NCBI GenBank assembly: GCA_951813065.1
Contig: CATOTH010000001.1
Location: 310,001 to 374,000, forward strand
Direction of reading: 5' to 3'
DNA length: 64,000 bases
Origin: an uncultured Bryobacterales bacterium
GTDB taxonomy: Bacteria > Acidobacteriota > Terriglobia > Bryobacterales > UBA6623
The notes under the pieces: generated by a model
Database searches by the model: none
Told to the model about the DNA's origin: nothing
Seen by the model: only the letters and a program-made list of their open reading frames with translations
Part shown: in pieces, positions 52,490-61,141 of the stretch
Numbering within the stretch: position 1 is the stretch's first letter
Layout of the letters: each line of letters starts with the position of its first letter
Position numbers and translations under genes: made by a program

Positions 52490-52909
52490 ATGCTGATTAC
52501 CCGCAAGGCCGAATTTTCGGCATCGCATGTGTGCGCCGACCCGCGGCTCTCCACCGAGGAGAACGAGCGTCTCTACGGCAGGGAAAGCCGACCTCTCGGG
52601 CATGGGCACAACTACGTGGTCGAAGTTACGGTGTGCGGGGATGTCGATCCGGTCCACGGCATGGTACTCGACCTGAAGGCGCTGAAGGAGATCATTCGCG
52701 AGCAGGTTCTGGACGTTTACGACCACCGGTTCCTCAACCACGAAGTTCCGCCGTTCGATCGGATTGTGCCGACTGCGGAAAACGTCGCCCGAGACATCTG
52801 GCAGCGGCTCAAGGATCCCATCGGGCGGCTGGGCCCGGCGCTGCACTCCATCCGGCTCCACGAGAGCGACGATCTGTTTGTGGAATACAGCGAGACGCCA
52901 GCACCGTGA
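52490..52909 (+). CDS. 6-pyruvoyltetrahydropterin synthase-like protein with Glu at the catalytic Cys position
   Basis: The 139-residue protein has zinc ligands H13 (FSASH), H38 and H40 (GHGHNY). The residue where PTPS/QueD carry catalytic Cys is E32 (GRESRPLGHGH, E-x5-HGH). This matches the PTPS-III paralogues that replace dihydroneopterin aldolase (FolB) in folate synthesis of some bacteria. Other motifs: DVDPVHGMVLDLKALKEII, YDHRFLNH, PTAENVARDIW. Its stop overlaps the next gene (GTGA, 52906-52909). Confidence 0.85.
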   Translation: MLITRKAEFSASHVCADPRLSTEENERLYGRESRPLGHGHNYVVEVTVCGDVDPVHGMVLDLKALKEIIREQVLDVYDHRFLNHEVPPFDRIVPTAENVARDIWQRLKDPIGRLGPALHSIRLHESDDLFVEYSETPAP

Positions 52910-53349
52910 CCACGTTGACACGCCGCTACGGCTTTTCCGCTTCTCACCAGCTTCGGGCGGCATCGTACAGCGAGGAGCGCAACCGAGAGGTGTTCGGGAA
53001 ATGTTCGAACGCCTTCGGACACGGCCACAACTACTATCTCGAAGTCAGCGTGCAAGGAAACCCCGACCCGGCCACAGGCATGGTCCTGCCGCGTGAGGCG
53101 CTAGACCGCTGGGTTACGGGCGCGGTCCTCGATCGCATCGACCACACCCATCTGAACACCGAGGTCCCGGACTTCCGCACTCTCGTGCCGACCTCGGAAA
53201 ACTTGATCCTGGTCGTGGAAACGTGGCTTCGCGAAGCATGGCGAGAGCACTTCGCGGACCAGCCAGTCCGGCTAGCGGGCCTACGACTCGAGGAGACGCC
53301 GCGGAACAGCTTCCGGCTGCCACCACCAGGATTACTGGACACCCAATGA
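52906..53349 (+). CDS. 6-pyruvoyltetrahydropterin synthase-like protein with catalytic Cys
   Basis: The GTG at 52906 gives 147 residues. Zinc ligands H14 (FSASH), H39 and H41; catalytic-position Cys C33 in [13 protein letters not shown] (C-x5-HGH). This spacing matches the pterin-synthase (PTPS) type better than QueD, which has C-x3-HGH. Further motifs: [20 protein letters not shown]. It probably makes 6-pyruvoyltetrahydropterin from dihydroneopterin triphosphate. It overlaps folE by four bases (53346-53349). Confidence 0.85.
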   Translation: MTTLTRRYGFSASHQLRAASYSEERNREVFGKCSNAFGHGHNYYLEVSVQGNPDPATGMVLPREALDRWVTGAVLDRIDHTHLNTEVPDFRTLVPTSENLILVVETWLREAWREHFADQPVRLAGLRLEETPRNSFRLPPPGLLDTQ

Positions 53350-53975
53350 CCGCACTCAACGCCACTGAACTGCTCGAAGAGCTCGAAGCCGAAATCGGTG
53401 AGGGAAAGCCTCTCGAACCGCTGCAGCCACTTGTACACAACGTTCTGACCCTACTGGGCGAGGACACGGGCCGGGACGGCCTTCGCGACACCCCGTACCG
53501 GGTCGCCAAGGCTCTCCGGGAGCTCACGCGCGGTTACAACCAAGATCCCGAAGAGGTCTTGCAGTCAGCTCTCTTCGATGTGACCTATGACGAAATGGTC
53601 ATCGTCAAGGACATCGAGGTGTTTTCGCTTTGCGAGCACCACATGCTGCCATTCTTTGGGGCGCTGCACATCGCGTATATCCCGAACAAGAAGGTGATCG
53701 GGCTGAGCAAGACGGCCCGCATGGTCGATATCTTCGCGCGCCGGCTTCAAATCCAGGAGCGGCTTACCCAGCAGATCGCGGAGACCATCCAACGGGCGAT
53801 CAACCCCGCGGGTGTCGGCGTGATCTGCGAGGCCCAGCACTTGTGCATGATGATGCGCGGCGTCGAGAAGCAGCATTCTTCGACGATCACAAGCGCCATG
53901 CTGGGAGTCTTCCGGGACAATCCGCAGACGAGGGAAGAATTCCTGTCACTGGTCGGGACGGGCAACCGGCGCTAG
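53346..53975 (+). CDS. folE: GTP cyclohydrolase I (type IA)
   Basis: Starting at ATG 53346 the product has 209 residues. Zinc ligands: Cys and His of [12 protein letters not shown] and Cys of [13 protein letters not shown]; also [13 protein letters not shown] and [24 protein letters not shown]. It converts GTP to dihydroneopterin triphosphate, the substrate of both PTPS-like enzymes encoded just upstream. The three genes overlap by four bases each, so they act together in pterin or folate synthesis. Confidence 0.96.
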   Translation: MTALNATELLEELEAEIGEGKPLEPLQPLVHNVLTLLGEDTGRDGLRDTPYRVAKALRELTRGYNQDPEEVLQSALFDVTYDEMVIVKDIEVFSLCEHHMLPFFGALHIAYIPNKKVIGLSKTARMVDIFARRLQIQERLTQQIAETIQRAINPAGVGVICEAQHLCMMMRGVEKQHSSTITSAMLGVFRDNPQTREEFLSLVGTGNRR

Positions 53976-54019
53976 GCGGGCGCGGCGGAGCGCGGCGGCG
54001 CGGCGCGATATGGGTGACA

Positions 54020-56035
54020 ATGAGGCTCGTGAGCAGCCTACTGACCCGACGATCGTTCAGCCGCCGGATTGGCGGCATGCTGGCTGCCGGATCGCTGCCG
54101 TCCTGCAAGTCTTCACTTGGATCGAATCCGGTCGATGACGCCGGGGCGTGGCCCGAATGGGGCCGCGATTCGGGCGGGGCTCGTTTTAGCCCCCTCGATC
54201 AGATCAACCGGCACAACGTCGCAGACCTGGAACCGGCTTGGACACACCACTGCGGAGAGATCAGCGACGGTTCAGCGAATCCGACGCGGACGGCGTACGA
54301 ATGCACGCCCCTGATGGCGGACGGCACGCTATTCGTCACGACGCCTTACAACCGCGTGCTGGCACTCGATCCCGATACGGGTATCGAGAGGTGGTCGTTT
54401 GACCCCGGCCTGGATCTCTCCCGCAGGTACAACCTGTGGGCAAACCGCGGGGCGAGCCTGTGGCGGCACGGATCGAATCGGCGGCTCTTGCACGGCACGC
54501 TCGACGGGCGGCTGATCGCGTTGGATGCGGCTACCGGCAAGCCTTGCCCGGATTTTGGCGACGGCGGCACTGTGGATGTGGGAGTGCGCCTGACGTCCCC
54601 TCCGACGATCTTCGAAGACTTGGCCATCATCGGCGGGAACGCGCCGAATCTCCGAGCCTTCGACGTGCGCACGGGGGAGCTTGTGTGGACCCGGCACAAA
54701 GTTCCGCCGGACGACGAGTATGCAAGGGCCACTTGGAACCACGAATCATGGAAGCGCCGCAGGGGCGGCGTCGCCTGGCCGCCCCTCAGCGTCGACACGG
54801 AACGCGGATTGCTATTCGTGCCGACCGATTCCCCCAGCTATGACTACTACGGGGGCGATCGCGTGGGAGACAATCTCTACGCGAACTGCTTGCTCGCGCT
54901 GGATGCCGAAACGGGCGAGCATCGGTGGCACTTCCAGGCCACCCATCACGACATCTGGGACTACGACCTATGCGCCCAGCCGGTCCTGTGCGACGTGACT
55001 GGCCGAGCCCAGTCGGGGCCGGCGCGCGACTATCAATTCTCGGGACCAGAAACACCCGATGATGGCAGGATCGTAGACCCAGCCACGGCGCATCGCCTGG
55101 CCAAGCGGATTCCTGCGGTCGCTCAAGTCAGCAAGCAGGGTTTCGTGTATGTGCTGAACCGCGAAACCGGCGCACCGCTGTTCGACATCGAGGAGCGGCC
55201 AGTGCCACAAGATTGCGCTCCGGGCGAGTATCCGGCGCTTACGCAGCCCATTCCGAGCAAGCCGGCGCCATTCGTGCGGCAGTCGATGACGCCGGACGAA
55301 CTGTCGACTGTGACACCGGAGCACAACGCCTGGGCAAAGGAACTCGCGAGCCGCTATCGGATTGCTCCCCTGTACCACCCCGGAACAGAAGACGGGGTGA
55401 TCATCTTCCCCAGCAACCAAGGCGGCGGCGAGTGGGGCGGGGCTTGCTACGACCCCCGGGGCCGGTTCTTCGTCAACGGCACCAATCTAGCTGACATCCT
55501 GGTGATGGAAGCGCGTCGCGCCAGCGACCCCGGCCAAGCCGTCGGAAGGGAGATCGTATCGCGGGAGGGGCTCAGCGGAGACGTGACGTATCGCCGGAAG
55601 CGGATCGACGTCCGCCAGAACAAGTTCTGGGACCCGGACACGCTGTGGCCGTGCCAGCAGCCCCCTTGGGGCGTCCTGAGCTCGATTGACCTATGGACGG
55701 GTGAGTACGACTGGCAAGTGCCGCTCGGAGAAATCCCCGAGCTGACGGCCCGCGGCGTGCCAACAACCGGCACGATCAACATGGGTGGACCCATTGCAAC
55801 CGCCGGAAATCTCGTGTTCATCGGCGCCAGCAATGACCGGAGGTTCCGCGCCTTCGACTCCGAATCGGGCAAGATCTTGTGGGAGGCGGAACTCGAGGGC
55901 AGCGGACACGCTAATCCCATGACGTACCTGAGTCCTGAGTCCCACCGGCAGTTCGTCGTGATCGCCGCTGGCGGGGGCAACAAGCTCAGCCACGAATTCA
56001 CCGACGCCCTGCAAGCTTTCGCGCTTCCTCGGTAG
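54020..56035 (+). CDS. PQQ-dependent dehydrogenase (quinoprotein), membrane-bound glucose-dehydrogenase type
   Basis: The ATG at 54020 gives 671 residues. The start (LTRRSFSRRIGG..SLPSCKSS) is Tat-like with a possible lipobox Cys. The beta-propeller is clear: WPEWGRDSGGARFSPLDQIN, AWTHHCGEI, ALDPDTGIERWSFDP, LDAETGEHRWHFQATHHDIWDYDL (PQQ/metal-binding HHDIWDYD), GTINMGGPIATAGNLVFIG. There is no cytochrome c domain or TM bundle. It oxidises an alcohol or sugar with PQQ in the periplasm; no pqq biosynthesis genes are in the window. It lies 44 bases after folE. Confidence 0.92.
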   Translation: MRLVSSLLTRRSFSRRIGGMLAAGSLPSCKSSLGSNPVDDAGAWPEWGRDSGGARFSPLDQINRHNVADLEPAWTHHCGEISDGSANPTRTAYECTPLMADGTLFVTTPYNRVLALDPDTGIERWSFDPGLDLSRRYNLWANRGASLWRHGSNRRLLHGTLDGRLIALDAATGKPCPDFGDGGTVDVGVRLTSPPTIFEDLAIIGGNAPNLRAFDVRTGELVWTRHKVPPDDEYARATWNHESWKRRRGGVAWPPLSVDTERGLLFVPTDSPSYDYYGGDRVGDNLYANCLLALDAETGEHRWHFQATHHDIWDYDLCAQPVLCDVTGRAQSGPARDYQFSGPETPDDGRIVDPATAHRLAKRIPAVAQVSKQGFVYVLNRETGAPLFDIEERPVPQDCAPGEYPALTQPIPSKPAPFVRQSMTPDELSTVTPEHNAWAKELASRYRIAPLYHPGTEDGVIIFPSNQGGGEWGGACYDPRGRFFVNGTNLADILVMEARRASDPGQAVGREIVSREGLSGDVTYRRKRIDVRQNKFWDPDTLWPCQQPPWGVLSSIDLWTGEYDWQVPLGEIPELTARGVPTTGTINMGGPIATAGNLVFIGASNDRRFRAFDSESGKILWEAELEGSGHANPMTYLSPESHRQFVVIAAGGGNKLSHEFTDALQAFALPR

Positions 56036-56056
56036 ACCCGAGCAGCCGGCGCGGGG

Positions 56057-56392
56057 TCAGGAAGCTTCGGAGGAAACCTTGCTGGACTTCGATCCGTTCT
56101 CCTTGGACTGCGAAGAGTTGGACCCGGCGGCTGATTCCGTGCCCATGGCAGATTTCTTCTCACCGGGCTCACCGCTCTCCTTGGGGGCCTTCTTGCCGCC
56201 TTTCCCATAGTCCGTCACGTACCACCCGGAGCCCTTGAACTGAATTGCGGGGGCAGCTAGCAGTTTTCGGACGGACCCGTCGCACGACGAATCCTGTCCC
56301 TCGCTATGGACGAGCACGGGATCGTCCGAGAACTTCTGGATAATCTCGAAGCGGTCCCCGCACTTGGAGCATTCGTATTCGTAGAGCGGCAT
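56057..56392 (-). CDS. FmdB-like zinc-ribbon protein
   Basis: The 111-residue protein starts with the FmdB/CxxC_CxxC_SSSS pattern MPLYEYECSKCGDRFEIIQKFSD, then VRKLLAAPAIQFKGSGWYVTDY. The second zinc pair seems reduced to a single Cys (SSCDGS in place of CxxC). The C-terminal half is a low-complexity Lys/Ser/Glu-rich tail. Function unknown. Confidence 0.78.
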   Translation of the reverse strand: MPLYEYECSKCGDRFEIIQKFSDDPVLVHSEGQDSSCDGSVRKLLAAPAIQFKGSGWYVTDYGKGGKKAPKESGEPGEKKSAMGTESAAGSNSSQSKENGSKSSKVSSEAS

Positions 56393-56536
56393 ACAGATGA
56401 AGGGCTCTCGGGAAGCCCGAGTGGTGTGATGCAGCGCCTCAACACTGCACTGGCTTTGATTCTACCAACTGGGTTGGATTTGGGTTCGACGACTGAGTGG
56501 CGCGACCAGGGACGAAAAACTCGCCGCACGCGGCCG

Positions 56537-56568
56537 GGCACGCTTCTCTGAAGGCACGCTTCTCTGAA
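56537..56568. repeat. Perfect 16-bp tandem duplication
   Basis: GGCACGCTTCTCTGAA occurs twice in immediate succession (56537-56552 and 56553-56568), upstream of the VirB10-like gene. Probably a slippage duplication in non-coding DNA. Confidence 0.8.
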
Positions 56569-56668
56569 ACCGAAATGCAGTTCCTGTCGTTACACTGATA
56601 GAGCGTTCCGCTTGGGTGGCAGCAAGCATCCTGGTTCACTTGGAAACACACGGTTCGAAGGAGACGAA

Positions 56669-57505
56669 ATGAAACGCATATTTCTAATCGCTGCAGGGAG
56701 TGCCCTCCTTGCGGGCCCGGCCTTCGGCGCGGACGCTGACGACACATCGGCCGCTCAGGCCAATCCTTCTGTCGAAGAGTCCACCAACGAGGCCACCCTC
56801 GTCGTCCCTGCAGGCACGCGCGTGCCTCTCGTGATGGTCAACAGCATCAGTTCCAAGCATTCCCAGATTGGCGATCCGGTCTACTTGCAGAGCATCTACC
56901 CTGTTGTGGTCGGCGAACGGATCTTGATCCCAGCAGGCACGCACGTTTCCGGTTCGGTCATCAACTCCAAGCGCCCGGGCCGCGTAAAGGGGCGCGGCAC
57001 GCTCGGTATTCGGCTTGAGCAACTGATCCTGCCAAACGGAGTGATCCGCAGTTTACTGGGACGACCGGGAATGATTGACGGCCGGTCACCAGGTGACTTC
57101 GACCGAGAAACCGGAACAGTCAAGTCGGAGGGGACAAAGGGCGAGGACGCCGGGGACATTGCGAGAACAGCCGGAGCCGGTGCATCGATCGGCACGATCG
57201 CGGGCTCGGTTGCCGGACGAACGGGTGCGGGCCTCGGAATTGGCTCCGCCGCCGGGGCTGCCGCGGGCCTTACAAAGGTGCTCCTGACCCGGGGCGCCGA
57301 GGCCATGCTCGACCGGGGCACCCACGTCGAAATGCTCCTGGAGCAAGACTTGGGTTTTGCGGAAGACGAACTCCAAGGAGTGGACCCTGTCGGCCGGTCG
57401 GGAGGCAACATCGGCACGGGCCCAGACCGGAGTCGCACCGGCCCGAGCAGGGGCCGCGACGGTGGGTTGGGACGATTCCCGCGAGTCGGTCGGTTCCCGC
57501 TATAG
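56669..57505 (+). CDS. VirB10/TrbI-like exported protein with a glycine zipper
   Basis: The ATG at 56669 with GAAGGAG upstream gives 278 residues. Signal peptide (to about 21), then a VirB10-like beta domain: LVVPAGTRVPLVMVNSIS, GERILIPAGTHVSGSVINS, KGRGTLGIRLEQLILPNG. Residues about 165-200 form a Gly/Ala zipper (ASIGTIAGSVAGRTGAGLG), often membrane-inserting in outer-membrane proteins. The tail is Gly/Arg-rich. No other secretion genes are nearby, so it is probably a stand-alone envelope protein common in Acidobacteria. Confidence 0.72.
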   Translation: MKRIFLIAAGSALLAGPAFGADADDTSAAQANPSVEESTNEATLVVPAGTRVPLVMVNSISSKHSQIGDPVYLQSIYPVVVGERILIPAGTHVSGSVINSKRPGRVKGRGTLGIRLEQLILPNGVIRSLLGRPGMIDGRSPGDFDRETGTVKSEGTKGEDAGDIARTAGAGASIGTIAGSVAGRTGAGLGIGSAAGAAAGLTKVLLTRGAEAMLDRGTHVEMLLEQDLGFAEDELQGVDPVGRSGGNIGTGPDRSRTGPSRGRDGGLGRFPRVGRFPL

Positions 57506-57623
57506 GAATCCCATCGGCGGGTCCGTCTTCAGAACCGGAGCGGATGCCGCATGCAATCAATGCCATGGCCAGCTGGCCGATTGGACAGTTGGGCTCGTTG
57601 ATGCGATGCCTACGCCCGTGAAC

Positions 57624-58187
57624 TCACGAGTGTTGCTCCGTGTCCATGAAGTGGTAGCAAACCATATGGCAGACGAAGAAATGAGCATCTTCAACCCGAC
57701 CCATGTGACTCTCGGGAACATGAACGCTTAGATCTACCATGGGGCGCAAGCGCCCGCCTGTCATGCCGCTCAGCCCGACGGTGTGGCAGTTGATCGAATT
57801 GGCGTAGTCGACCGCCCGCACCACATTCTCGGAGTTGCCACTGCCGCTGATGGCCATGACGACGTCACCAGACCGGGCGAAGTTCTTGAGCGGCTCCACG
57901 AAGACCGCTTCGTAGCCAACATCGTTCGAGTACGCCGTGAGTGTCGGGATCTGCTCGCTGAGGGACAGGATCCTGAATCGCTTGCCCCTCCCGTAGCTCG
58001 CGCCTTTGACAACGTCACAGGCGAAGTGATTCGCTGTTGCCGCGCTCCCGCCGTTGCCGAAGACGAAGATCTGACGGTCCTCGTCTCGCGCCGCCCGGAA
58101 GACGTCGATCAGGGCCTCGACACGATCCAGATCGATCGCCTCCAAGGCACTCATCAATCGCCGCTTGTAGTCCTTAGAAAACGTCAA
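57624..58187 (-). CDS. gmhA: Phosphoheptose isomerase (SIS family)
   Basis: The 187-residue protein has SIS-domain features of GmhA: IFVFGNGGSAATANHFACDVVKG, TAYSNDVGYEAVFVEPLKNF, GDVVMAISGSGNSENVVRAVDYA and HMVCYHFM near the end. It converts sedoheptulose 7-phosphate to heptose 7-phosphate for ADP-heptose. It lies three bases after the kinase gene and is the last gene of the four-gene cluster. Confidence 0.92.
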   Translation of the reverse strand: MTFSKDYKRRLMSALEAIDLDRVEALIDVFRAARDEDRQIFVFGNGGSAATANHFACDVVKGASYGRGKRFRILSLSEQIPTLTAYSNDVGYEAVFVEPLKNFARSGDVVMAISGSGNSENVVRAVDYANSINCHTVGLSGMTGGRLRPMVDLSVHVPESHMGRVEDAHFFVCHMVCYHFMDTEQHS

Positions 58188-58190
58188 GCT

Positions 58191-59186
58191 CTAACCTCTC
58201 GCCCCCGTGGGTTCGGCCATCGTCAGCACTTCGCTGGGAGTCGCCGATCCCGTTCCGGGCTTCCCGATCGTGACGCCCGCCACAATTATCCCAAACCGCA
58301 GCGCGGATTCGACGTCGGCACCGACAGCGAGAGCTAGCGCAAGGCCAGCCGAGAGGCTGTCCCCGGCCCCGCATGTGTCAACCGGCTCCGCTCCAGGGCA
58401 GGGTTCGAACAAGCGCGGCGCATCACCGTCCAGCAACCACGCGCCCGCACCGCCCATGGTCACCACCAGAGCGGGGCCGCCAATCATGCGGTGCAGCTGC
58501 CGGTAGTCGACCGAGCCGAATGCCCGGCGGCACGCCTCGTTGGCTTCGGACTCGTTCGGGGTCGCGATCATGTGCCTGAAGTGCTCGACCCGCTTCCTGG
58601 AGTCGGCCACAAATGCCCTGCTGCGGTCCGACCGAGCTCCCTCGGCCAGGGCACTCCGGACGTTGCGGGTCACGACGCCCCCGTACTCGGTCTCGGCTTG
58701 GTCTGACACGACCACCGCGTCAAAGGCGCCGATGGCCGAGCGAAAGCATTGCACCACTTGCTCTTCGACGGACGCAAGCAACAGTCCAGTGTTGACGAAG
58801 TCGACTCTGGGCAAGTCCTCGACTCCCGTCGCCACATTGATGAGCTTCGTGTATGTAAATGTCGTGACGGATTCGTCGGCAATCAGCAGATCGTTCTCGA
58901 CGCCCCCGACGGAAAGCGCTTGGCGCAATTCGTGGCCATAGCCGTCCTTTCCGGCAACCCCGAGAACACTGACTCGCTTCGCGCCGAGGGCCACGAGGTT
59001 GACCGCGACAGTTCCCCCGCCGCCCGGGCTGACCGAGGTTGAGACTACGGCGCAACGGGGTATCCCAGTCTCGCGGGATGCCTCGGAAAGGGACGCGTCG
59101 TAGTGGCACCAGCGATCGAGGCAGATGTCCCCGACGACGAGGATCCGGGCGTGGCCAGCGGCCGACAGCACCTCGGCGCAGGTCAT
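58191..59186 (-). CDS. PfkB-family kinase, heptose-7-phosphate kinase-like
   Basis: The 331-residue protein has HldE/RfaE N-terminal-domain-like features: ILVVGDICLDRWCHYD, SPGGGGTVAVNLVALGAKRVSVLG, TPNESEANEACRRAFG and the PfkB active-site segment DTCGAGDSLSAGLALALAVG with the catalytic Asp. It probably phosphorylates heptose 7-phosphate at O-1. Unlike HldE it has no nucleotidyltransferase domain. It overlaps the upstream gene by four bases. Confidence 0.85.
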   Translation of the reverse strand: MTCAEVLSAAGHARILVVGDICLDRWCHYDASLSEASRETGIPRCAVVSTSVSPGGGGTVAVNLVALGAKRVSVLGVAGKDGYGHELRQALSVGGVENDLLIADESVTTFTYTKLINVATGVEDLPRVDFVNTGLLLASVEEQVVQCFRSAIGAFDAVVVSDQAETEYGGVVTRNVRSALAEGARSDRSRAFVADSRKRVEHFRHMIATPNESEANEACRRAFGSVDYRQLHRMIGGPALVVTMGGAGAWLLDGDAPRLFEPCPGAEPVDTCGAGDSLSAGLALALAVGADVESALRFGIIVAGVTIGKPGTGSATPSEVLTMAEPTGARG

Positions 59187-60169
59187 TCGGGGGCTTGCGG
59201 CAGTCGCTCCAAGACGGCCCGCCGCAGGGCCGGCACGGTCACCCGGTGGTCACCGCAAACATAGAGGCTCTGGCCGCCATCGGCAACCGTGCGGACCAGG
59301 ATCGTCTTGTGCGGCCGGAAGTAATATCCCGGATCAGACTTGGGAAGTTCGCGATGCACGTCGCCTTGGATCGGCACCAAATCGAACACAGCGGTCAAGA
59401 AGCTGGCGATTCGGCGTCCTTCTTGATGCGCGATGTTCCGCGCCATCGACAGGGCCTTGAGATAGACTTCCGGACCCATGATCGCGGAGCCGAGGCTTAC
59501 CATGACTCCGGCCTCCAATCGCTCGACCGCCTTCGTGTAGATCAGGAAGTCCCGATAGCTGGCCTCACCGTACGCGGCACCACTGCAGTTGGGGTGCTCG
59601 TGCGTGATGTCGTACCCGATGCCGACATGGAGCGTCACCGGGATATCCAGCTCGTAGGCGTTCGCAAGGATGCTGACGTCTCGGTGCGGAAATCGCTCCT
59701 CCGCGATCCGGCGCCCGAAGTTCTCCCCCAAGCCAAGACCCTGGCGGGCCGCGTCGACCGCCCACTCATTGAGGATTCCGGTGTCGTCCCACAAGCCGAA
59801 CTCCCCAGTCCGGATGTAGCGAGCGACGCTTTCGGTGGTCGCACCAATTCGAGCCAGTTCGAAATCGTGGATGGCCCCCGCTCCGTTCATGGCCACGTGC
59901 GTGAACGCTCCGCGCCTCAGCAAGTCGATCACGTGCCGGGACACTCCCGACTTGATGACATGTGCTCCCATCATCAAGATCCGGGCACTCGTTTCGCGCG
60001 AGGCGAGTCTCGAGGCGACCAGATCAAGCGACTGGCGCAGGTGCTTAGCATCCTCCTGCACCGGCTCATCCAGTGACAGGAGATAGCCGAGGTCCATGTC
60101 GTGGGCGCGCTCCGCCAATGGCCGGACACGGAGTCGGGATCGGTCGAAGATCGGGAATTTCGATTTCAC
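59183..60169 (-). CDS. Conserved protein of the heptose-type cluster (deoxyhypusine-synthase-like?)
   Basis: GTG 60169 is preferred over TTG 60178 because GGGAG lies 9 bases upstream; the product has 328 residues. Segments ILMMGAHVIKSGVSRHVIDLL, FTHVAMNGAGAIHDFELARIG, ILANAYELDIPVTLHVGIGYDI and MVSLGSAIMGPEVYLKAL suggest a Rossmann-like fold, recalling deoxyhypusine synthase, but I cannot assign the family firmly. It sits between the HAD phosphatase and the sugar kinase in one operon, so a role in making or modifying the heptose-type sugar is likely. Confidence 0.5.
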   Translation of the reverse strand: MKSKFPIFDRSRLRVRPLAERAHDMDLGYLLSLDEPVQEDAKHLRQSLDLVASRLASRETSARILMMGAHVIKSGVSRHVIDLLRRGAFTHVAMNGAGAIHDFELARIGATTESVARYIRTGEFGLWDDTGILNEWAVDAARQGLGLGENFGRRIAEERFPHRDVSILANAYELDIPVTLHVGIGYDITHEHPNCSGAAYGEASYRDFLIYTKAVERLEAGVMVSLGSAIMGPEVYLKALSMARNIAHQEGRRIASFLTAVFDLVPIQGDVHRELPKSDPGYYFRPHKTILVRTVADGGQSLYVCGDHRVTVPALRRAVLERLPQAPE

Positions 60170-60210
60170 TGCAGGCAACTCCCTGGTCGGCTCATTCGGA
60201 CACCAAGAGA

Positions 60211-61032
60211 TCAGGTTTCCGGGAAAAGCGCCGACATCAATTCATTGTGGGCGTTGAAGTTCGGGACGATCCAATCGGCCCCGACTGCGGCTAGGCGAGC
60301 ACGCTTTACTGGATCCATCTCGACGCAGTCAGGCTCGTCGGTCGCTGCTCCCACTGCGCAGCCCCCAACGGTCTTGACCGCCTCGATCTCAACAAAACCG
60401 TCGCCGAATCCGAGGAACTCACTCCCCTCGAAGTCGCTTTCGCGAATGATGCGCTCAACCAGGATTTTCTTCGAGAAGTTCTCATAGTCGTCGAGCGCGC
60501 CGAACATGCCGCCTTGGAAATAGGAATCGATTCCCAGCAACCGGGCCTCCTCCCGCATGAACGGCTGATCGGTCCCGCTGGCAAGGTACAGCACCAGGCC
60601 GCGGTCCCTGAGCACATCCAGCAGACGTCGACTCCCGGGCACCATCATCTCGTCAGGGTCCACGCGCCCCTCTCGCAAAGCTTCCCTGCGATGCCGGATC
60701 TTCTCCATGAGAAGGGCCAGATACTCATGCTTGTACTCGAGTGGGTCCTTGGGCGTGCCACCCCTCTTGCGGATCTGATCGGCGTACTCGATCATCTGGT
60801 AAATCGTTTGGCGGCCCGTCAATCTACCGACATACTCCTCGACGATCTCGGTTAAGTCCGCCTCGGACTCGCCCGTGCCTAGGGGCGCAAGCTCCTCGAC
60901 CATCATTGGCACCATGACGTCAAACCAACCGGCCCGGATTAGCGACAGCGTTCCGTCGAAGTCGAACAAGACTACGCGAGCCGCGGCGGCATCGGCATCA
61001 GTATTCAGGATCTCAAGTGTGCGGGACAGCAA
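60211..61032 (-). CDS. HAD-family phosphatase of the heptose-type cluster
   Basis: The 273-residue protein has HAD motif I VVLFDFDGTLSLIR, motif II LYLASGTDQ, and motif III/IV GFGDGFVEIEAVK. The large cap region (about 45-130) includes MIEYADQIRKRGG. As first gene of a cluster with a heptose-type isomerase and kinase it may remove a phosphate from heptose 1,7-bisphosphate, the GmhB step, but the sequence is not the short GmhB type. Confidence 0.78.
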   Translation of the reverse strand: MLSRTLEILNTDADAAAARVVLFDFDGTLSLIRAGWFDVMVPMMVEELAPLGTGESEADLTEIVEEYVGRLTGRQTIYQMIEYADQIRKRGGTPKDPLEYKHEYLALLMEKIRHRREALREGRVDPDEMMVPGSRRLLDVLRDRGLVLYLASGTDQPFMREEARLLGIDSYFQGGMFGALDDYENFSKKILVERIIRESDFEGSEFLGFGDGFVEIEAVKTVGGCAVGAATDEPDCVEMDPVKRARLAAVGADWIVPNFNAHNELMSALFPET

Positions 61033-61086
61033 TTCTCAGTGTGGCAGAATCCCTAGAGTGGCTAGGCGCGGCGGGCAAACGCCCCT

Positions 61087-61116
61087 GTTGACGGTCGCTT
61101 TGCGCCGCAGGTAGGC
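61087..61116 (+). promoter_or_regulatory. Possible promoter for the Gfo/Idh oxidoreductase gene
   Basis: TTGACG (61087-61092), 18-base spacer and TAGGCT (61111-61116), 25 bases before the ATG at 61142. The pattern is similar to the feo promoter (TTGACA-17-TAGGAT). Confidence 0.4.
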
Positions 61117-61141
61117 TACTGAATCGAAGGACATCCACAAC

